From Alphaproteobacteria bacterium (lineage in GTDB: Bacteria; Pseudomonadota; Alphaproteobacteria; Micavibrionales; Micavibrionaceae), in assembly GCA_020848095.1 (NCBI GenBank), contig JADLAT010000006.1, positions 1-64,000 on the forward strand: a DNA stretch of 64,000 nt. Reading direction: 5' to 3'. Positions within the stretch are counted from its first letter, which is position 1. Each line of letters starts with the position of its first letter. The notes below the pieces were generated by a model. It saw nothing but the letters and a program-made list of their open reading frames with translations. It was not told the origin of the DNA and did no database searches. The translations under genes were made by a program, and so were the position numbers. Shown in pieces: positions 54,612 through 64,000 of the stretch.

Positions 54612-57464
54612 ATGTGCCCCATGAATCCTCAAAACCCCTCCAGAGCAAACGATAAAATAGCCCTGCCCGACATTCCGGCCCTGACGCTCAATGCGCGGCA
54701 GGCCTTCGTGCTCTCCAGCGACGGAGAACTGCAAACTCTAACCCATGACAGAGCAAAAACCGTTCTGCACAAACATTCTGTGTTGCTGTGCCATGCTCCT
54801 TATATACGGGCGAGACTGGGCGAGGCCGATTTTCATGCCTTTGACCTGCTGGAGCTTTTTGCCTTTGTACATCCCGGTATGTTTTGTGTACCGACCCCCA
54901 TCGGTCTTTGTAAGACGCTGGGCCTGCCCGCGCCCGAAAACCATGAAGATGCCCCGCTCTCCCTGTTCGACATCGCTCAGGCATTGCTCCGCGATTTACG
55001 CAAGGACCCCTGGAGCGCCAAAGCCGACCCTTTGAAAATAGCGGCCTCCATGGGGCAGAACGGCAAAGGCTGGGGCTGGACACCTTTTATCTTCTCCGCT
55101 CTGGGACAGACCTATGAACCTGCCCTGCCCGTTGAGAGCAAAAGCGCCTTCGGCATTTGGAAAAACCTGCCTGAATGGGCGGAAGACCCGCCGGAACCAC
55201 CGCCATCACATTACGGGGTAACCGAGGTAGAAACACGGGAGCGCCTGCAAAAAATGATTGGTTTTGACCGCGAACATCGCGAAGAGCAGATTCAGTATGC
55301 GCTGGAGATATCCAAAATCTTTGCACCGCCGGAAGCGGCGCCCGTTACAAAAGCCCTCGGAATAGAAAATGAAAATATCCGCCCGCATATCGTTCTGGCC
55401 GAAGCGGGAACAGGCGTTGGTAAAACACTGGGCTATCTCGCCCCTGCCAGCCTCTGGGCCGAAAAAAACAAGGGCAGCGTCTGGATTTCCACCTATACCA
55501 AAAATCTCCAACGCCAGATCGGGCAAGAACTGGACCGGCTTTATCCCGACCCCACGCTCAAGGAAGCCCATGTCGCCACACGTAAGGGGCGTGAGAATTA
55601 TCTTTGCCTGCTCAACTTTGAAGAAATGGCTGCGGGCGCGGCACTTTCTCACCATCGCGGCCAGATGATCGCCGCCGGAATCATGGCACGCTGGGCCGCC
55701 ATAACAAAAGACGGAGATTTAAGCGGCGCGGATTTTCCCGGCTGGCTAACCGGACTTTTGGGATACGCCTTCACGCAAGGTCTGGCCGATCGCCGCGGCG
55801 AATGCATCTATTCTGCCTGCGATCATTACCACAAATGTTTTATCGAACATTCAGCACGAAAATCAAAACGCGCCCGTATTGTGGTCGCCAATCATGCGCT
55901 GGTCCTGATCCAAAGTGCATTATCAACCCCCGGCGATGACATGCCCACACGTTACATTTTTGACGAGGGGCATCACCTGTTCGATGCGGCAGACGGCGCC
56001 TTTGCCGCGCACCTAAGCGGTATGGAAACGCGCGATCTCCGGCGCTGGATCTCCGGCCCGGAGGGGGGCCGAAGAAACTCCCGCGCGCGCGGCCTGAAAA
56101 AACGTGCAGAAGATTTATGCGAAGGCATGCCCGAAGCGCAGGATGCATTGCATAAAGCTCTCGATGCCGCAGAAGCCCTCACCAGTGACGGCTGGACCCG
56201 CAGATTAAAAGATGCCAACCCATCCGGCCCGTGCGAACACTTCCTGCTGGAGGTCTATAGGCAGGTTTTTGCAAGGGCGCAGGGCACAAATGGGCCTTAT
56301 TCATTGGAAACGCAGACACATCCAGCAGATGAGGCCTTAAAAGAACGAGCGCAAACGCTGAAATCCGCCCTTATAAAACTGCAAAAACCCATGCAGGAAC
56401 TGGCCCGGATTTTTAGAAAAAAACTGGCGGCTGATGAAGGGCTGATGGAGCCCGACACGCGCCGCAGACTAGACGCGGTTTCAAACGCCATCGAGCGCCG
56501 GGCTGTCATGGAACTGGGGGCATGGATTAAAATGCTGGAAAATCTGTGCCGACCAGAAACTACGGAAAGCCAGCAGGATTTTATCGACTGGCTGGCAATC
56601 GAGCGAGAAAACGGACAGGCTTTCGATGTCGGGCTTTACCGCCACCATGTTGACCCCATGCGCCCCTTTGCAAAGGCCCTCTCCCCGCATCTTCACGGTA
56701 TGGCCGTCACCTCCGCCACGCTGCGCGATGCCAGTGACAATACAGGAAACACAGAAGAAAGCTGGGGAACCGCACGTCTGCGCACCGGGGCGCAATACCT
56801 GTCTTCATCCATTGAGGAATCAGCCTTTGCCTCCCCCTTCGATTACGCCAATCGTACAAAAGTCTTTATCATCAACGATGTCCGCAAAGACGATCTGGAG
56901 CAGGTTGCAAGCGCAACACTGGCCTTATTCGAGGCCAGCGGCGGCAGTGCGCTTGGCCTTTTCACCGCCATTTCTCGCCTGCGCGCCGTGTACGATAAAA
57001 TCCATGCCCCGCTGGAAGACCGCAGCATCGCTCTATACGCTCAGCATATTGATGAAATCGATACCGGCACACTGGTCGATATGTTCCGCGAAGATCTCAA
57101 TGCCTGCCTTTTGGGGACCGATGCCATGCGTGACGGCGTGGACGTGCCCGGAGAATCCCTTAGGCTGATCGTCTTTGACCGTGTGCCATGGCCACGCCCG
57201 ACCATCTTGCACAAAGCCCGCAGGGACTATTTCGCCCAAAACATGGGCAGCCAGAGAGCCTATGATGAAATGCTGACCCGGCTCCGGCTAAAACAGGCCT
57301 TTGGCCGCTTAATTCGCAAACATGACGACCGCGGCGTATTTGTTATGCTGGATTCAATGCTGCCAAGCCGTCTGCATGGCGCATTCCCGGAAGGCGTGGA
57401 AATTATAAAATGCGGGTTATCTGAAACCGTAAAGGGTATTCGCGCGCATCTCGGCCAGAACTAA
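54612..57464 (+). CDS. DinG-type ATP-dependent DNA helicase
   Basis: 950 residues. Walker A is LAEAGTGVGKTLGYLAP (about 262-278) and the DEAH-type box is IFDEGHHLFD (about 447-456). Four Cys fit an iron-sulphur domain as in DinG/XPD (one in ENYLCLL, three in GECIYSACDHYHKCF). The helicase C-terminal half includes GMAVTSATLRD and RLKQAFGRLIRKHDD. Residues 1-230 form a family-specific N-terminal domain (FDLLELFAFVHPGMFCVPTP). The start is uncertain: ATG 54612 or 54621. Probably works in repair or R-loop removal; no LexA-type box was noticed upstream. Confidence 0.88.
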   Translation: MCPMNPQNPSRANDKIALPDIPALTLNARQAFVLSSDGELQTLTHDRAKTVLHKHSVLLCHAPYIRARLGEADFHAFDLLELFAFVHPGMFCVPTPIGLCKTLGLPAPENHEDAPLSLFDIAQALLRDLRKDPWSAKADPLKIAASMGQNGKGWGWTPFIFSALGQTYEPALPVESKSAFGIWKNLPEWAEDPPEPPPSHYGVTEVETRERLQKMIGFDREHREEQIQYALEISKIFAPPEAAPVTKALGIENENIRPHIVLAEAGTGVGKTLGYLAPASLWAEKNKGSVWISTYTKNLQRQIGQELDRLYPDPTLKEAHVATRKGRENYLCLLNFEEMAAGAALSHHRGQMIAAGIMARWAAITKDGDLSGADFPGWLTGLLGYAFTQGLADRRGECIYSACDHYHKCFIEHSARKSKRARIVVANHALVLIQSALSTPGDDMPTRYIFDEGHHLFDAADGAFAAHLSGMETRDLRRWISGPEGGRRNSRARGLKKRAEDLCEGMPEAQDALHKALDAAEALTSDGWTRRLKDANPSGPCEHFLLEVYRQVFARAQGTNGPYSLETQTHPADEALKERAQTLKSALIKLQKPMQELARIFRKKLAADEGLMEPDTRRRLDAVSNAIERRAVMELGAWIKMLENLCRPETTESQQDFIDWLAIERENGQAFDVGLYRHHVDPMRPFAKALSPHLHGMAVTSATLRDASDNTGNTEESWGTARLRTGAQYLSSSIEESAFASPFDYANRTKVFIINDVRKDDLEQVASATLALFEASGGSALGLFTAISRLRAVYDKIHAPLEDRSIALYAQHIDEIDTGTLVDMFREDLNACLLGTDAMRDGVDVPGESLRLIVFDRVPWPRPTILHKARRDYFAQNMGSQRAYDEMLTRLRLKQAFGRLIRKHDDRGVFVMLDSMLPSRLHGAFPEGVEIIKCGLSETVKGIRAHLGQN

Positions 57465-57613
57465 GAGAATATGTGGAAAAAAACAAAGCGGCAATTTGCC
57501 TGCCCCGCCGAATCGGTCATGCTTATAATGTTGCGAAACGCCGCCGCACAGTTTAGAATTACCCCATAAAATAAAAAGCGGCAGACAGGGACACACTTGT
57601 GAAAGGGGAATCC

Positions 57614-59023
57614 ATGACTCCTTTTATTCGGGAATTACAGGGCAAAAACCCGCTGGAAGTTTTTTCGGCGCTGCGCCATCTGCCCTACAGTCTTTTACTG
57701 GATAGCGCTGATCTCGGCCATCCTACAGGGCATTATTCCTTCGTTGTTTCGCATCCGATTGAAACCATAGAATCCAAAGACGGCATTACCACGCTGACCA
57801 ACTGGAACAAGCAAAAAAAATACGAAGGCGACCCGTTTACCATCGTGCAGGAACGCCTAAAACACTGGATTGACAATGTAGAGACCGTACGCGGCCTTCC
57901 TCCTTTTCAGGGCGGCGCAGCCGGTTATTTCGGCTATGATCTGGGGCGCAGCCTTGAAAAAATACCCGACACCGCGCAGAAAAATGCCCTGCCCGACATG
58001 GCCATCGGCATTTACGATCAGGTCATGACCTTTGACCACCGGAAAAATCAGGCATGGATCATTACCCATGCACCCAACTACCACGATGCCCGAAAGAAAC
58101 AGGACTATCTTCTGGGACTGGTTTCCACCCCCTCGACAGTAGAAAAATTTGCCGGAACGGATATCCGCTGGCACTCTAACATTGAAAAAGATGACTACAT
58201 CGCGCGCGTAAAGAAGGTGATCAATTATATCGAGGCCGGGGATATTTTTCAGACCAACCTCTCCCAGCGGTTTGAGGCCCCCCTGCCGGAGGATTTCGAT
58301 GCCTACGCGCATTATTTGCATCTGCGAGAGATTAACCCGGCGCCCTTCGCGGCCTTTATGAATTGCGGAAACATTACGATTTCATCAGCCTCGCCGGAGC
58401 GTTTTCTCTCTCTACGCAACCGTATGGTGGAAACGCGGCCAATAAAAGGAACGCGCCCCAGAGCGCCCGTCCCCATCGATGACGCCGCCAACCGTGAGGC
58501 ATTGGAGGCCAGCGAAAAGGACCGCGCCGAAAACACAATGATTGTTGATCTCCTGCGCAGCGATCTTTCAAAAGTCTGCCTGCCCAGCACCGTTGAGGTC
58601 CCCGCATTATGCAGGCTTGAAAGCTTTGCCAGCGTACACCATCTGGTGTCTATAATTCGCGGTAAACTCAAAAATGGAAAAACAGCGCTGGACCTGCTCC
58701 GCGCGTGTTTTCCCGGCGGCTCCATCACCGGCGCACCGAAAATACGGGCCATGGAAATTATTGAGGAACTGGAACCCGCCCGCCGGGGGTCTTACTGCGG
58801 CGCAATGGGTTATATAGGCTTTGACGGCACGATGGATACCTCTATCCTTATCCGCACGCTGGTCTATGAAAGCGGCACGGTCAGCCTCCAAACCGGCGGC
58901 GGCATTGTTGCCGATTCCAGCCCGGAGAGGGAATACGAAGAAACCCTTCATAAAGCCGCCGCCATTTTTCGCAGCTTTCGCCCGCAAGAGCGCGACCGGC
59001 AGGAAACGCTGCGCCGCGCCTGA
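57614..59023 (+). CDS. pabB: Aminodeoxychorismate synthase component I
   Basis: Converts chorismate with ammonia to 4-amino-4-deoxychorismate for folate. Chorismate-binding enzyme: IEAGDIFQTNLSQRFEAPLP, SASPERFLSL, ETRPIKGTRPR (with the PabB-type Lys nucleophile in PIKG) and GSITGAPKIRAMEIIEELEP. PIKG supports PabB over TrpE. Start ATG 57614 has AAAGGGG just upstream; a GTG at 57599 is in frame but overlaps that site. 469 residues. pabA follows 90 bases on. Confidence 0.92.
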   Translation: MTPFIRELQGKNPLEVFSALRHLPYSLLLDSADLGHPTGHYSFVVSHPIETIESKDGITTLTNWNKQKKYEGDPFTIVQERLKHWIDNVETVRGLPPFQGGAAGYFGYDLGRSLEKIPDTAQKNALPDMAIGIYDQVMTFDHRKNQAWIITHAPNYHDARKKQDYLLGLVSTPSTVEKFAGTDIRWHSNIEKDDYIARVKKVINYIEAGDIFQTNLSQRFEAPLPEDFDAYAHYLHLREINPAPFAAFMNCGNITISSASPERFLSLRNRMVETRPIKGTRPRAPVPIDDAANREALEASEKDRAENTMIVDLLRSDLSKVCLPSTVEVPALCRLESFASVHHLVSIIRGKLKNGKTALDLLRACFPGGSITGAPKIRAMEIIEELEPARRGSYCGAMGYIGFDGTMDTSILIRTLVYESGTVSLQTGGGIVADSSPEREYEETLHKAAAIFRSFRPQERDRQETLRRA

Positions 59024-59113
59024 ATAATGACAGCCCAGAAAAATCCACCTTCACCGCCCACCACTTATACAAAAACCATTGTCTTTCCGCCCATAGCCAT
59101 GCTTTAAATCGCT

Positions 59114-59713
59114 ATGTTTCTTGTGATCGATAATTATGATTCCTTTGTACACAATCTCGCGCGCTACTTTGAAATGGCGGACGTTGAAACGCTGATCGTG
59201 CGGAACGATGCGCTCTGCCTAAATGATATTTACAATCTCCGGCCCAGCGCCCTTATCCTCTCACCGGGTCCTTGCACACCGGCAGAAGCCGGAATATGCG
59301 TTGAGGCCGTTCGTAATCTGGGGCATATAATCCCCATTCTGGGTGTCTGTCTCGGCCATCAATGTATCGGAGAAGCTTATGGCGCACGAACCTTGCGAGC
59401 GCCGTCCCCCGTTCACGGCAAGGCCAGCCACCTCACCCATGACGATACCGGTGTTTTTACCGGTCTGCCGCCGGATTTCATGGTGGGGCGCTATCACTCC
59501 TTAATCGTTGATCCGCCGGACCATACAGAGCTGGAGATCAATGCCCGTACACAAAATAGTGAAATCATGGGCCTGCGCCATAGTATTTACCCCGTTCACG
59601 GCGTACAATTTCACCCGGAATCCATTTTGACAGAGCATGGCCCGGCCTTGATAAAAAACTTCATTGAGCTGACCACGCTCTGGCATAACCAGAAACAAGA
59701 CACCGCCGCATGA
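59114..59713 (+). CDS. pabA: Aminodeoxychorismate/anthranilate synthase glutamine amidotransferase
   Basis: Class I glutamine amidotransferase that supplies ammonia to component I. IDNYDSFVHNLARYFE at the start, the nucleophilic Cys in LGVCLGHQCIGEAYG (about residue 79), and the catalytic His/Glu in VQFHPESILTEHG. It may also serve TrpE. Its stop overlaps the pabC start by 4 bases. Confidence 0.93.
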   Translation: MFLVIDNYDSFVHNLARYFEMADVETLIVRNDALCLNDIYNLRPSALILSPGPCTPAEAGICVEAVRNLGHIIPILGVCLGHQCIGEAYGARTLRAPSPVHGKASHLTHDDTGVFTGLPPDFMVGRYHSLIVDPPDHTELEINARTQNSEIMGLRHSIYPVHGVQFHPESILTEHGPALIKNFIELTTLWHNQKQDTAA

Positions 59714-60510
59714 TCATCCTACACAACGACCAGTTTATAGAAGATGCACCCGTTTTAAGTATCCATGACAGTCTCCGGCTTGGTTTTGGTGTATTTAGAA
59801 CCATGCTGGTGATTGACGGTACGATTATTCATGCACAGGCCCATTTTGAAAAACTGCTAAGCGCCGCAGAATTGCTCATGGGTCAATGGGACGCGCCGCC
59901 TTGGGAAAAACTGCATGAAAATGCACGAATGCTTTTAGGAAAAAACGATTTTCTAAAAGGCCGCTATGCTTTTAACGCCATTGTGACCGGCGGCCCTTCC
60001 GGTAACGGCATCAGACTTCCCGCCCAGCCAACGCCGCAGCTTTTAATGCGCGCATTGCCTTTTAACTCGCCCGGCGCGCCCATAAAAGCCGCCATAGCCC
60101 TAAAAGCCCGGCGAAATGAAGGCTCACCGCTTTCAAAAATAAAATACACCAATTACGGTGAAAATATTCTTGCCCTGCGGGAGGTTGAAACGCGCGGCGC
60201 AAACGAAGCCGTCATGCTCAGCAACGCCGGAAATCTCTCCTGCGCGAGTGTGGCAAACCTTGTAATCGTGCAGGATGGAAAACTCTGGACGCCGCCGCTT
60301 TCAGATGGTTGTCAGGATGGCTTGACCCGCACGCTGGCGATACAGCGGCTGGGCGTTCGAGAAAAAAGCTTTTCGCTGGAGGATATCCATAAGATCGAAA
60401 GCCTCTATCTCATCAACAGCTTGCGCGGGGCCGTGCCTGTGGTAAGTTTGAATGATACGGTTCTCTCCCCACCCTCCATCAAAATCGAGCAGGATTTTCA
60501 CATACCATGA
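59710..60510 (+). CDS. pabC: Aminodeoxychorismate lyase (class IV PLP)
   Basis: Releases p-aminobenzoate and pyruvate. Class IV aminotransferase fold: DSLRLGFGVFRTMLVIDG (about residues 18-35), PLP Lys in KIKYTNYGENILALRE (about 143), and NEAVMLSNAGNLSCASVANL. Operon place after pabB-pabA favours PabC over a D-amino-acid or branched-chain aminotransferase. Coupled to both neighbours by 4-base overlaps. Confidence 0.88.
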   Translation: MIILHNDQFIEDAPVLSIHDSLRLGFGVFRTMLVIDGTIIHAQAHFEKLLSAAELLMGQWDAPPWEKLHENARMLLGKNDFLKGRYAFNAIVTGGPSGNGIRLPAQPTPQLLMRALPFNSPGAPIKAAIALKARRNEGSPLSKIKYTNYGENILALREVETRGANEAVMLSNAGNLSCASVANLVIVQDGKLWTPPLSDGCQDGLTRTLAIQRLGVREKSFSLEDIHKIESLYLINSLRGAVPVVSLNDTVLSPPSIKIEQDFHIP

Positions 60511-61409
60511 ATACCATACAGACCCTGACCGTTTATCTGGGCTCCTCCGGTCACGCCCGCCCTGTATTCGGGCAAAGCGCCGCCGCGCTGGGGCGCTTGA
60601 TCGCTGAATCGAAAAAAAACCTGATTTATGGCGGCATGGACGCGGGGTTAATGGGCGTTCTGGCCGCCAGCGCCCTGAAAGCCGGCGGACATGTGACCGG
60701 TATTATCCCTCGAAATCTCAAAGATTCCGAACGTATCCTTGGTGGCCTTACCGAAACCATTCTGGTGGAGGAGCTATCCGACCGAAAGAAAAAAATGTTT
60801 CTTATGGCCGATGCCATCATCGCCCTGCCCGGTGGCTTTGGAACCCTTGATGAAAGCCTTGAAGTTCTATACTGGGGCGCCAAAAAACTGCATGCTAAAC
60901 CGCTTGTTCTTGTAAACATTGAAAAATACTGGGACGATATTATTCCCTACCTGCAAAATCTGCCGGATTTCGACCCTGCCTATTTAATCATCGTTCAAAC
61001 GCTTGAAGATATTTTTCCAGCATTGGAACGCTGGGCTGCGCCCACAATTCCTGCAACAACACAATCACACTTCCCTCATTTCGAAGATGAAATCATGCGA
61101 AAAACCCAGGAGCCGATTATCATCGACATCGCCTCTTTGGAAAACACCTATTTTGCAGTCTGCGCCATGGGGCTTAAACAACTGCACAAAACCCAGCGCG
61201 CCATAGGGTTATTAAATACAAACGGGCAATTTAACGGATTAATCGACTGGTTAAACCGCGCCGCCGCCGAGACTTTCATAACGCCGAGTTGCCTGAAACT
61301 TTTTGACGTAGCCATGGAAAAAGATGCGCTGCAGGAAATGCTGACCCATCAGGAATACATAAAAATAGACCTGCACCACACTAAATGGGGCGCACCAGAG
61401 CCAATTTAA
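60507..61409 (+). CDS. LOG-family phosphoribohydrolase with partial C-terminal duplication
   Basis: Residues 1-185 form a LOG domain (nucleotide 5'-monophosphate phosphoribohydrolase, once called lysine decarboxylase-like): YGGMDAGLMG, then the active-site ALPGGFGTLDESLEVLYWG. Residues about 195-300 are an extra segment, and part of it (QRAIGLLNTNGQFNGLIDWL, then FITPSCLKLFDVAM) resembles the C-terminal third of LOG proteins again, suggesting a partial duplication. Usual family length is about 180-200. Coupled to pabC by a 4-base overlap; why it joins the folate operon is unknown. Confidence 0.85.
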   Translation: MNTIQTLTVYLGSSGHARPVFGQSAAALGRLIAESKKNLIYGGMDAGLMGVLAASALKAGGHVTGIIPRNLKDSERILGGLTETILVEELSDRKKKMFLMADAIIALPGGFGTLDESLEVLYWGAKKLHAKPLVLVNIEKYWDDIIPYLQNLPDFDPAYLIIVQTLEDIFPALERWAAPTIPATTQSHFPHFEDEIMRKTQEPIIIDIASLENTYFAVCAMGLKQLHKTQRAIGLLNTNGQFNGLIDWLNRAAAETFITPSCLKLFDVAMEKDALQEMLTHQEYIKIDLHHTKWGAPEPI

Positions 61410-61432
61410 AAAATCCGTTTAATGAATAAAAA

Positions 61433-61855
61433 TTACAGAGCCAATCGCCCTGTAAGCGCAGAAATTCTGGCTTTGGTCATATCGACACGTCTACGAAGAC
61501 GCTTTTTTTCGACTTCATCCGTAGCATGCGCGATATCTTCCATGAGATCCTTAAGCGTAGATTCCAGAGAATCCTGCTTCAGATCATCAACATTCACAGC
61601 TTCCTCGGCCAGAACAGTGCAGGATTCTCCCGTCACATCGGCAAAGCCCCCAGCAATGAATATCTTGCGAAAAGGCTCTTTCTCATCATTTTTATAAAGC
61701 TCCACCACACCGGGCTTGAGCGCGGCAACCAGTGCGGAATGATTCGCCCCGACCCCAAACTCACCTTCTTCACCCGGTAAGATGGCCATGGAAACAGGCT
61801 CGGAGACCAAACGGTCCTCTGGAGAGACAAGTTCAAATGCTATGTTCTGCGTCAT
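61433..61855 (-). CDS. atpC: ATP synthase epsilon subunit
   Basis: F1 central-stalk subunit, 140 residues. Beta-sandwich N-terminal domain (FELVSPEDRLVSEPVSMAIL, GEEGEFGVGANHSALVAALK) and two-helix C-terminal domain ending KRLRRRVDMTKARISAL. Last gene of the atp operon; it ends 24 bases from the convergent LOG gene. Confidence 0.94.
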   Translation of the reverse strand: MTQNIAFELVSPEDRLVSEPVSMAILPGEEGEFGVGANHSALVAALKPGVVELYKNDEKEPFRKIFIAGGFADVTGESCTVLAEEAVNVDDLKQDSLESTLKDLMEDIAHATDEVEKKRLRRRVDMTKARISALTGRLAL

Positions 61856-61927
61856 TTAGACATTCCTCATCAAAACGGCATAACACTCAAGATTTTTTCG
61901 GAAGAAAAGCGCCCTCCGAAACCATCA

Positions 61928-63412
<1,485 letters not shown>

Positions 63413-63421
63413 TCAATGAAT

Positions 63422-64000
63422 TTATACGGCCTCAGCGCCGGAAATAATCTCGATAAGTTCTTTTGTAATATAGGCTTGACGCGCCCGGTTGTATTTCAGG
63501 GTCAAGCCCTTAATCATGTCACCGGCATTACGCGTTGCATTTTCCATCGCCGTCATACGCGCCGCATGTTCACCGGCAGCACTATCCAGCAACGCACGAT
63601 AAATCTGCACACTGATATTCCGAGGCAATAAGGCATTCAGGATAAGCTCTTCTTCCGGTTCGAAGGAATAAGGCGAATCCGTAGTCTCTTCGGTCAATGC
63701 CACATCACCTGTTTGAGCAAGCTCCGGCAGGTTAAAGGGAATCAACTGTTGAACAACCGGTTTTTGAACCAGAACCGAAACAAATTCGTTATAAATGAGC
63801 GTGCAAACATCAAACTCGCCCGCCTCAAATTTTTCCAGAACAAATTCAGTCACTTCATTCGCCTGAGCAAATTCAATTTTAGACGCACCCATCAGCCCTA
63901 AAAAGCTCTGCAGAATACGGCTTCCATGCGTGCGGCGCAAGACATCACGCCCCTTACGTCCGACACAAACGAGACTGACATCCCGCCCGTCAGCCAGCAA
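63422..64000 (-). CDS. atpG: ATP synthase gamma subunit (5' end beyond window)
   Basis: C-terminal two thirds (192 residues visible) of the rotor subunit; the gene enters from beyond position 64000. VCVGRKGRDVLRRTHG, then the conserved end MENATRNAGDMIKGLTLKYN and RARQAYITKELIEIISGAEA. Order atpG-atpD-atpC is the usual operon; atpH and atpA should lie further out. Confidence 0.95.
   Translation of the reverse strand: MLADGRDVSLVCVGRKGRDVLRRTHGSRILQSFLGLMGASKIEFAQANEVTEFVLEKFEAGEFDVCTLIYNEFVSVLVQKPVVQQLIPFNLPELAQTGDVALTEETTDSPYSFEPEEELILNALLPRNISVQIYRALLDSAAGEHAARMTAMENATRNAGDMIKGLTLKYNRARQAYITKELIEIISGAEAV

Overview
This 64-kb window is chromosomal DNA from an alphaproteobacterium. The evidence is 5-aminolevulinate synthase (C4 haem route), a class I (archaeal-type) lysyl-tRNA synthetase, the order rph-rdgB-hemW facing hrcA-grpE, xseB-ispA, and a C-terminal domain otherwise seen in alphaproteobacterial SUV3-like helicases. 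I cannot name the genus. A lone IcmD/DotP-like protein and a large RTX protein would fit a Micavibrio-like or rhodospirillalean lineage, but that is only a guess. No integrase, transposase, phage gene or CRISPR array was seen.

Layout. 0-7.3 kb: cyclophilin, then an arginine operon (P-loop NTPase, argC, argB, argD, argF) and a Cys/Met-metabolism PLP enzyme. 7.4-14.1 kb: repair and envelope genes (AraC-Ogt fusion facing nth, bactofilin, uvrC, a pentapeptide protein). 14.25-15.07 kb: an intact tRNA-Leu(UAA), an AT-rich orphan gene and a second tRNA-Leu 3' half, which together look like a small islet. 15.2-23.0 kb: a minus-strand accessory region with a 1498-residue RTX protein, a shorter RTX-type paralogue, a membrane protein and a run of tiny or broken genes. 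23.2-33.4 kb: tRNA-Gly, thioredoxin-TPR, Lon-N, Trm112, a leucine leader and leuA, a GH13 glucosidase, dxs, a Rap1a-like secreted protein and an orphan helicase C-domain. 33.5-44.3 kb: hemW, IcmD-like, rdgB, rph, hrcA, grpE, a zincin relative without its HExxH motif, cinA-N and map. 44.4-53.8 kb: hemA, a TetR/COQ9-like regulator, a PfkB kinase, xseB-ispA, an XRE regulator with a small divergent gene, a histone H1-like protein and lysK. 53.8-64 kb: nitroreductase, a DinG-type helicase, a folate operon (pabB-pabA-pabC plus a LOG protein with a partial internal duplication), and the end of the ATP synthase operon (atpG partial, atpD, atpC).

Most genes are core metabolism and housekeeping in short operons with 4-base overlaps. 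The least explained parts are the P-loop gene heading the arginine operon, the tRNA-Leu islet, the RTX locus with its cluster of lesions, and the likely leaderless leucine leader peptide. All similarity statements come from reading motifs by eye; no database was searched.
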